Below, in pieces: positions 28,587-36,800 of a DNA stretch of 52,433 nucleotides. The stretch's first letter is position 1; the number at the start of each line of letters is the position of its first letter. Source of the DNA: a virus; IMG/VR virus record IMGVR_UViG_3300027749_000146, positions 1 to 52,433 of that record, one strand, 5' to 3'. A model generated the notes under the pieces. It did no database searches. It saw only the letters and a list, made by a program, of their open reading frames with translations, and was not told the DNA's origin. Made by a program: the position numbers and the translations under genes.

Positions 28587-28869
28587 TTTCTATTCTTTTA
28601 ATGTTGGGTAACTTGTTTACTTTGTTTCTGTTATAAAAGGTACTGTCCTCTTCGTAAAGAGTTCCGATTTCTTCTTCATGGAAAGTTGCAATTCTAATAA
28701 CCGAAGTGCCATCCTCGTCTTCATCTTTTAACAAACCAAATAAAACAGTATCACCGATTTGCTTACTTCTCCCTGAGAAGTATCCTTTGTCTTTTAGTCG
28801 ACTCAAGATTTCATAGGACAACATTTTATTGTCTTTTAACTGTAAGTCAATTTCTTCTTTAAACGTCAT
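28576..28869 (-). CDS. small unknown protein between SSB and UvsX
   Basis: This 97-residue protein (MTFKEEIDLQLKDNKMLSYE start) is acidic and mostly helical at the N-terminus, followed by a beta-type region (GDTVLFGLLKDEDEDGTSVIRIATF). It is translationally coupled to UvsX by an 11-base overlap. In T4, the mediator UvsY (137 residues) works with gp32 and UvsX, so a mediator or modulator role is attractive by position, but no UvsY motif is recognised. The start follows the 12-mer hairpin region directly. Confidence 0.7.
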   Translation of the reverse strand: MTFKEEIDLQLKDNKMLSYEILSRLKDKGYFSGRSKQIGDTVLFGLLKDEDEDGTSVIRIATFHEEEIGTLYEEDSTFYNRNKVNKLPNIKRIENGN

Positions 28870-28882
28870 GTGTTAAAAATTA

Positions 28883-28918
28883 ATCATGTATGGTACCATA
28901 CATGATACCATACATGAT
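28883..28918. repeat. three 12-base units forming competing hairpins
   Basis: Plus strand: 28883-28894 reads ATCATGTATGGT; 28895-28906 and 28907-28918 both read ACCATACATGAT. The first two units make a perfect 24-base palindrome. In the transcript (minus strand) two identical 5' arms can each pair with one 3' arm, giving two exclusive hairpins, followed by a short T-rich stretch (TTAATTTTT). It lies between the SSB stop and the 97-residue gene start. It may be a leaky terminator, an RNA-processing site, or an operator for a dimeric repressor. Confidence 0.85.
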
Positions 28919-28930
28919 GTTTGTGTTTAA

Positions 28931-29776
28931 TTAGAAAGGTAATTCGGTATCTGGTTCGTCATTAACCTGAGGATCATTATATTTTGGTTTTGATCCACCA
29001 ATGGTTTCTTCAGACTCAGTGGTACTTGCGTAGGTGTACCCGCCCTTTTCGTTGTCCCAACGAGGTGTTTCTCCACGAGCAATAGCTTCAAGATAATCCA
29101 CAGGTTTCTTAGAATAAACATCAGTCCAAGATAACTCATCGTTAATCCACGCTTTTGCTTGTTGTTCGTCAACATGAACAGGAGCTGGATCATCATACAT
29201 AATAGTCGATACTGTGGTGTACTCTTTACCCTTTGGGGTCTTTGCTTTGGTTAATTCAATAACAAGATCTCTACCCTTTTCAGAATCGGTGATATCACCT
29301 TTATTTCTCCAAATAGGAATGATTTTGTCAAGAATACCTTCGTTCTTGAAATTGTGTTTAAATCTCCAGAATTTAGGTCCGTCTTCTTCGTGATCTCTGT
29401 CAACAACCTTTACAATGTAGAATTTACGAGACTTGTATTGTTTTGCCAATTCTTTGTCTGATTCTTTGCCTGTCGACATTAATTCTTCGTAAACCTCATT
29501 TAAAGGTGAACGCTCATTGTCATTCTTTCCCGGATCGTAGAACTTATTCCATTGTCCTCCCACCTGAATTTCATGATACCAAGCCTCTTTAAACGGTGAT
29601 GAACCGTCCTGTGTAGGAAGAATTCTGATCTTCCTTTGTCCTGATTTCTCCTTATCACCTAAGATAAGAGCAAAATACTTTTTCATTCTTTCGTCTTGCG
29701 ACATTTTAGATTGGGCCCCGCCCTGTCCAAGTTTGGACTTTTCATACTGTGCCAATACGGCGTCTAATGCACTCAT
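28931..29776 (-). CDS. single-stranded DNA-binding protein, T4 gp32-like
   Basis: This 281-residue protein is similar in size to T4 gp32 (301). The N-terminal segment (MSALDAVLAQYEKSKLG) would give cooperativity. The core carries aromatic/basic OB-fold patches (RKIRILPTQDGSSPFKEAWYHE, FWRFKHNFKN). The C-terminal end is acidic and closes with DEPDTELPF, the tail that recruits replication partners. It coats single-stranded DNA during replication and recombination with UvsX, gp41 and the exonuclease, all downstream in the same unit. It is the first gene after a terminator plus a Bacteroidota-type promoter, and is followed by a hairpin array that could let SSB be made in excess. Confidence 0.92.
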   Translation of the reverse strand: MSALDAVLAQYEKSKLGQGGAQSKMSQDERMKKYFALILGDKEKSGQRKIRILPTQDGSSPFKEAWYHEIQVGGQWNKFYDPGKNDNERSPLNEVYEELMSTGKESDKELAKQYKSRKFYIVKVVDRDHEEDGPKFWRFKHNFKNEGILDKIIPIWRNKGDITDSEKGRDLVIELTKAKTPKGKEYTTVSTIMYDDPAPVHVDEQQAKAWINDELSWTDVYSKKPVDYLEAIARGETPRWDNEKGGYTYASTTESEETIGGSKPKYNDPQVNDEPDTELPF

Positions 29777-29805
29777 AAATTAAAATTTAAATTAAACTAA
29801 TACTG

Positions 29806-29837
29806 CAAAGATAAGTTATTCTTTTGTCTTTGTCAAA
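29806..29837 (-). promoter_or_regulatory. Bacteroidota-type (host sigma factor) promoter for the SSB/replication cassette
   Basis: On the coding strand, TTTG at 29837-29834 is followed 20 bases later by TATCTTTG at 29813-29806. This fits the Bacteroidota consensus TTTG (-33) and TAnnTTTG (-7) in sequence and spacing. It sits between the terminator and the SSB start, with a leader of about 25 bases. It is the only such paired match I noticed in an intergenic gap. Confidence 0.7.
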
Positions 29838-29839
29838 TA

Positions 29840-29865
29840 AAAAAGACTCCAATTGGAGTCTTTTT
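29840..29865. terminator. bidirectional intrinsic terminator
   Basis: A perfect 26-base palindrome: AAAAAGACTCCAA pairs with TTGGAGTCTTTTT. It has a run of five T on both strands, so it can stop transcription either way. It lies 8 bases after the stop of the 231-residue gene and directly before the SSB promoter. Confidence 0.9.
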
Positions 29866-29873
29866 GATATTTC

Positions 29874-30569
29874 TTATCGTTTGAATTCGTTATCGTAACT
29901 ATCCCCTCCTCCAGGTTGAAATGAGTTTTTAATATCACTTACATTAATATCCTTAACTTGGTCTGCGGTTAAAACATATTCATTTTTTCCCGTCTTTTCC
30001 ATCTCATCTTTCTTATCATCAAAGAAATCCGATAACTTTTGATTAAAAGGATAAGAATCATATGTTCTTAATTCCAACTTCTCTTCAGGTGTTTTTTCCC
30101 TGTATTTCTCTATCTTAGTTTCAAGAGCATTAAGTTTTCCCATAATCTTATCCATCTCACCTAATTTGGATTCCAAATTTGAAAGTTGTGAGAATAAGTT
30201 ACTAAAATACTCCTCTTGTTTAGATTCTGCATTTTTTTGAGAATTAACTAAATCAGTAATATCCAATTCTTCACTTCCTTCATCTGTATTTTTCTCTTCA
30301 CTATCACCTTTGTCGTCAATCTTTTCAACATCAGGATCTGCATTAACATCTACTTTTTCAGATGTTGCTGCATCAGGTGCTGGTGGTGCTTCAGCTGCAG
30401 ATGGTGGTGGAGGCGGTACTCCAGCTCCTTCGGCTCCCGCCTCGGGGGCTAATGGACCTAAATCATCAATACCATCAATTGCTCCTGGAATTGCGGCTTG
30501 TTCTACAATATATTTGTCAATATTTCTATATCGTTGGATTTCACCTAATATTTTTTCGTCTATCTTCAT
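29874..30569 (-). CDS. acidic, proline-rich coiled-coil protein, unknown
   Basis: This 231-residue protein has a short basic/helical start (MKIDEKILGEIQRYRNIDKY), then an Ala/Pro/Gly-rich linker (VPPPPPSAAEAPPAPDAA). An acidic stretch near 70-105 and a coiled coil near 118-160 (LSNLESKLGEMDKIMGKL) come next, and a charged C-terminus ends in QPGGGDSYDNEFKR. No family is recognised. The coiled coil and acidic linker recall scaffold or core proteins, but no capsid gene is near. It ends the transcription unit that began with the baseplate genes, followed by a strong terminator. Confidence 0.7.
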   Translation of the reverse strand: MKIDEKILGEIQRYRNIDKYIVEQAAIPGAIDGIDDLGPLAPEAGAEGAGVPPPPPSAAEAPPAPDAATSEKVDVNADPDVEKIDDKGDSEEKNTDEGSEELDITDLVNSQKNAESKQEEYFSNLFSQLSNLESKLGEMDKIMGKLNALETKIEKYREKTPEEKLELRTYDSYPFNQKLSDFFDDKKDEMEKTGKNEYVLTADQVKDINVSDIKNSFQPGGGDSYDNEFKR

Positions 30570-30573
30570 TTTA

Positions 30574-30798
30574 TTATCCGTTTAAAAGTTGTTTTATTCC
30601 TTTTGCTGTTTCCACTCTAACTCTACGGTTAGCGGTAATTTGATGTCCGGCTCTTTCGATAAGACCATCTCTAACTCTCACAGTATAACAGTCTCCAGTA
30701 TCCAAGTCACAAACTTGTTTTGTACCGTCCCCGTTATCTTCTTCAGAATATCTTACAGATTTTCCAAGGTAATTGTCTAATGTTGATTTTAAATTCAT
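30574..30798 (-). CDS. small unknown protein
   Basis: This 74-residue protein (MNLKSTLDNYLGKSVRYSEE start) contains a beta-type core (TKQVCDLDTGDCYTVRVRDG) with a C...C pair six residues apart and a basic end (ANRRVRVETAKGIKQLL). No family is recognised. It starts 13 bases after a TATTTATA element and ends 4 bases before the 231-residue gene, so these two may form a small unit. Confidence 0.65.
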   Translation of the reverse strand: MNLKSTLDNYLGKSVRYSEEDNGDGTKQVCDLDTGDCYTVRVRDGLIERAGHQITANRRVRVETAKGIKQLLNG

Positions 30799-30811
30799 AA
30801 AAATCTTTTCT

Positions 30812-30819
30812 TATAAATA
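30812..30819 (-). promoter_or_regulatory. TATTTATA element, candidate late promoter
   Basis: The coding strand reads ACATATTTATAAGAAAAG, with 13 bases from the element to ATG 30798. It lies in the 31-base gap after the giant hub gene. Confidence 0.45.
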
Positions 30820-30829
30820 TGTTGTTATG

Positions 30830-33800
30830 TTATAAAGTGAAAGGTTCACTATAAACCGTTTCCAATTTAACCTCATTACCACCTACCGCATTCGGTCCGT
30901 ATGGATAATATTGAATCTTCAATTTAAATACCCCAAGACCATTTACGGATATTTTATTTGTGTATTTTGTATCTGTAGTATTTTTTGATGTAAATGTTGT
31001 CTCGACATTATTCTCATCTAACACTGTTATTGGTTGAACTCCCCATTCTGGATTATACCCATCCACAAAAAGTTGATATGTTATAAAATTACCATCAGGT
31101 TTTTGGATATTATAGTATTGTGGGCCACTTCCTACCAATGAAACTGAATCGGTCCGTCCATTATCAGGATTAATTTTTGTAATTGATACTTGTCTTATTG
31201 GTTGAGTTACTTTTGCTGAAATGGTATCACTTGTAATATTTCCTAAACCATTTTCATCAAAAATTAAATTGAATGGGAATGACCTTGTTGTATCCTGAGA
31301 ATACCTTTCAGGGTCAAGAGGCGTTGCTAAAATTTCAATCATAATATAAACTTTACCATTAACATATTCTTCAGATCCCAAGTCAAGTTCATAAATCATT
31401 TGATCAGATGTTATTGAGAATTCTTGCTTGTCAACTGACACATACCCAACAAGATATTTACCATCACTAGACGAATTCCCTAACTCTTCTATTAACACCC
31501 CATTTGGTCCCATAACCTTTTTTACAGTAAAAAACCTAAGTAATGGATTAGAATCAATAATCCAACCACCTGCGTCAGGATTAAATCCAACAGTTAAACT
31601 AGTCGCAGACCCAATAGAATTCTTAGTACTATTAGTCACAACTAACACTTGTGGCCCAGTATTTTGAGGATTAGTATCTATGGTATTCAAATTTGTTGTA
31701 GTTGTTGGTACCGCACTTGTTGTTGTTTTCGTTAAATCACCAGGTGAAGATGCCGCTGCAGGATTTAATGCCGGATCATAAACAAAATCAGATATTGACG
31801 AGAATGATCCATTAGGGGTTGTAACAACAATTTTTCCCACTTTCTTTAATTTTCCCGTACCGACCTGAGGAATAACAAATCTTAAAGTATTATCATCAAT
31901 AATAGTAATATCTTTATATGGAACAATCGTATCAATAACACTAATTGATTTTACCGTCTCTAAGTTCCTTCCATTTATCTGTCCTATTGTCCCTGTATTT
32001 CCCACAGTCGGAGAGAATGAAGAAATAACTGGTGGAGGACAAGTTTTTCCAGGTAGTGGTGGAATTACTGTTGGAGTGGGTGTTACTCCAGGAGATTTTC
32101 CCTTACTTTGAGTTTTCTTATTTGCTGCGTCTGCGGCTATTAGTTCTTCTGTTGTTAAAATTTTCACATCTCTAGCCGAACTAAGTGCTTGTTTTAAGGT
32201 ATTTCTAACCTCAGCATAACTTGAAAGGTGAGAGTCATAATAATCAGGGTCAACATTGTCTTTTGACCAATAACAAACATAAAACTTATCTAGCCCTATA
32301 TCATTTATTTGTCCAACTCTATCTCTTAATCTATCCGCCATAAAATTAATATAGGTATCCAAGTCTTTAAAATTCGCCATCGGAAGTGATGCCGATTTCG
32401 ACGCAGTTGTTTTAACATTAACACAAGAATATGTCCTTAAGAAATATTTAATCTGATTATTCCAATTTTCCTTTAACGAAATTAATCCAAAATTATTACT
32501 CCACCCATTAAAAACACCTGTCTTACTTGAAGAACTTGTTTGGAACGATAAAACATACGAAATACGATAAATAATACTTTGTAAATCAGGATTATTACCT
32601 AACACTCTAGTTAACGCTTGAGCAAATTGTTGTGGAGTGGCGGTTGTTAACACTGTCGTAATATCTTCATAGTTAGCGTATACTGCGGCATCCAGATTCG
32701 CCTTACAACTATTGGTGGTATCTGGACTATTGTTCGCCTTTTGAACTAATGCATCTGTTTTAGCGTTATTAGTAGTTGCCGTAACCGTAAAGGTATTCTT
32801 TTTAATTTTTAATAGTCCCTCAAGTTCCGTTAATAAGTTTTGATTCATACTTTGTAAGAAACTATCAATTGCCGGTAAATCAAATATGCCTTGTCGTATA
32901 CCATTAAAAGTTGTTGTGAAGTTACCTGCCTGAATATGATGCGTGACATCTTGTATAAGATATGGGCCATTAAACATTGGAACATGTCTTAAATTAAAAT
33001 ACATTGTTGGCTGAATTAAAGCGTTGCCAAGACCAATAACACTACACTTATAACTTCTTTGTTTATATAGATTATATAAACCAACATTCTGTGTTGAAGT
33101 GTTTTTTCCTGTTGCTTGGTCAACCATATTAATTTGAGTATTAATAGATTCCGAAGTAGCAGTACCATTATCTTGAGAAACAGAAAACGATTGAAAGACA
33201 TTTTGATTTCTAATACCAATATCAACATTAAACCCGACACACTTATTTGAAACCGCCCAATCTTTTTTACCCTGTTGATCCTCAATTAACGGATTTTCTG
33301 ATGACCTAACTAAGTCAAACGCATCATCCCTAAATCTTGAATTTGCATGTGGTAATTGTAGATATTGTGATGGCTTTCCAGCATAAAAACAAACAATTTT
33401 TGGTCCTGATTTTCGATAGTCAACATCCAAGAAAGTGCCCCATAAACTATTAGCAAACTCTAATGAACCTTCAGATGGTGGAGTCACTGTTCCTGAAACA
33501 TCTTGTACATTATAAAAATTAACATATGCTGGTAAATTCATAATGTTGAAATTGTTTTTAATTAAAATTCCACTTATGAATGTGAATACACTCATTGCCA
33601 TATTCAAAGATTTCTCATTGAACATATCTTTTAATGAAAAAATATCTATAAGAAGTGTGTCCCCAATATTTCTCGATGCTCGATCCAAGAATAATATATC
33701 TTCAAATAATGTCTTTGTTTTATAATCAGTTCCAGCAATCCATTTATCATTTAGAGCTTTAAACACCTCATAATTTTCAACTTTACTTTGTTCACCTGTT

Positions 33801-36800
33801 ATCACACTTTTAACCGCTCTTTCAGGTAATTGTTGTTGATCGGGTAAAGCCCTTCTTACCGCCGTTAAAATTTGATCCAAGATATTATTTTGTAGTGTTG
33901 TTTCATCTGACAAATAAGAAGATATCTGATTTTGAAACTGAGCAACAGATTGTCTTGGATCTTTTAACTTTTGGGTTGCATACATTTTAATAATTGGCGC
34001 CAATAGTGTAACATTCTGTGATGTAAATTCAATATTATTATCAACAAAAAAGTCTGTAATGTATGACCCGTTTGAACTATATCTCACTCCATTGATTGTC
34101 GAGAACCCTACCTCCAATTCAAGAGCAACCCAAGCATCAGGATTTTGTAATTTAGAATTTGTTAATGACACGGTACCACCAGCGGTAGGAAGTGTATTAA
34201 CAACATATGGTTTAAAACTAATCGGATCAACAACTTTTTGAGAATTATTATATGATAGATACGAGTCAAATATTCTTCTCTTATAGTTTGATGGATTACC
34301 ATACTTAAGCACAACATCAGAATTTAAGAAAGAATGTATACCAGAAACAAAATTAGTATATTGGGTATCAACTATTGAACTAAAATATTGTTCCTCATTA
34401 ATACTTTTTGATTGATAGGGAACTGTCATTATTGACCGATAAAAAGATTGGAAATTTTTAAAGGTATAAAATCCCCCATCGGCGTAATCTCCAATAGGAA
34501 TATATTGTTCTCCAGTACTTAAATTTGTTACTGGTTTACACCAATTTAAAAATTCCTCCTCAAATGAATTTAAAATACTTTTATCAAAAACAGAGAAAAT
34601 CTCTTCAATTTTAGAGTAATTATCTTCAGTCAGTAAGGTAAATGGTGATTGTGTATCATCAGTATTAATTTTACACAGATACGAATCAGGTTGTGGATAC
34701 GCAATTTGATTGCTATCAAAATACCCATAGTTAGACGCAGACCATAATGACCTAACAGACCCATTATAAACCGAAGGATTAAATGTTAAATCAACGGTTG
34801 TTGATGGTATAGTAGTTTGATTACTAATACATTCATCATTTGTTTGATTTAATTTAGTACCAAAAGAAGGTATAACATAATAATTAACAGATGCTGTATT
34901 ATTTACTGGATCACAATCTGAACAATCAATCATATCACTACTAGGAAGTAATATAGACCAAGTATTTAATCTTAAATTTTTATCACCTTGTTTTGCATTT
35001 ACAATATTAGATGTTGGAAAGTTATACATCTTAAGTCCGCAATTAACTGATTTTTGAATTTCTTCACTACTATAGTCTGTATACAAAGTATACCCGTTTA
35101 AGAAAACATTATAATCATTAATCAATTTAGGATAAAATCCAACTTGCATATTAACATCTGTTGGTGTTTCTGTTTGAAGAGTAACGTCTCGTTTAATTCC
35201 TGAATAACTAAAGCTATAAGTTTGTGTAACCGAACTTAAAGTTGGGCTATAGTTTGTAACATAATCAAAGTTTTTCCATGCACTAGCTAAAATATCAACT
35301 TTAGATTCTTTAAATTTTTTGTACCTGTGCCATATTGACCCATATTTTAATACCCAAGCATATGGTACTTTATGTATTGCACCAAACTTTTTAAAACAAG
35401 ATGCAATATAATCTAAAGTTATCGTTTCTTTTCCATCCGCACTCAAACTCTTATACCTTTCTCTTAAGGTTGCCAAAGGTAATGAGTTCAAGAATAGATA
35501 CGCTGCCTGCACATAAGGATATGTGTCGTTATTTTTAAAATTCTCAACCCCATTCTGTACCGCATTAATAAAATATGGAGTATTCAACATTGATGTTGTG
35601 GTACTATATGGAAAATCCTTTAGTGGTGCCGGCGCTTTAGAATTACAAGTACCTTCAGTTGCAACAAAATCATTAATTTTTCTTGTTTTATAAAACGCGT
35701 TTAATCCTAACTGAGCATAAACTAACGGATTTTGATCTAACAAATATGAAAAGTTTGTAACTGGTCTATTAACAGTAAAATTATTAATATCCGTAAAATT
35801 AGCAATAATCCTTTTAGGTGGAAAGATTGTTAAAGTTTTTTTAACATTATACACTTCATTACCTATCGATTGAGTACTTGATCCTAAATTATCTAAACAC
35901 CAAATAGCATCCGTATATGGTAAAGTATCAACAATTAAAGGAGTATTAGACGCCTTTGCGATTAAATTTTCTAATGCTGTTGAGTGTGCCGAGATTTGTG
36001 GAATTTTCCCTAAATTCAATGTATCTAAAATACTGAAAGAATTTTCAGTTATTTCTTTAATATAAGGTGTGACAAAAAAGTCTCTTTGGTAATCTTGATA
36101 TGATCTACCTGTGCCATCATTAGAAATCAAATATAGTAATGATGGATAGTTTTTTGCGGTGAAGTCATAATATTTTAACTTTGCCGTAAGATATGGTGAA
36201 CTAGCCCCCAAACTAGTTACAATATTACTTGTTTCAGTTTGAATATTAAGTGTTATTAGGTCATTAATTTGACTTTGATTTGCCCTGATTAATCCCGAAT
36301 AATGAGAAGTTAAAAATTGTCTTTCCCATATTTCATAAAAAAACTTAACTTCTTCCTTATTAATATAGGCAAGTCCTAATGATGGAAACTCAATTGCATT
36401 TATATTAATTATATTTGTATCTCTATCATTTTCTAATGGTGGTGGAGCAATTGGTGGACTAAACTTTTGTGTTAATCCCTTCATATATTCTTCAACAAAT
36501 TCAACCTCAGGCCATTTTTCAAATAAATACCCTTGAGTAAAATCAACAACAGACGGGTCTGCAAGATATTTTAATTCAAACGACCTCCCTTTTTTTGCAT
36601 TATTTGTTTCAACAAAAAACTGTGGCCATGGATAAACAGGAATTTTAGCAGTAACCAATCCTTGATTATCCGCTTGTGCAGATAACGATATTGATAAATT
36701 TTGTTTAGTATCCGATCCTGGCGCAGATGATGGATTATCTAAAATGGCAAATTGTCTTACGGGATCATATTTTACATTCCAAGCGTTTGTATGTACATCA

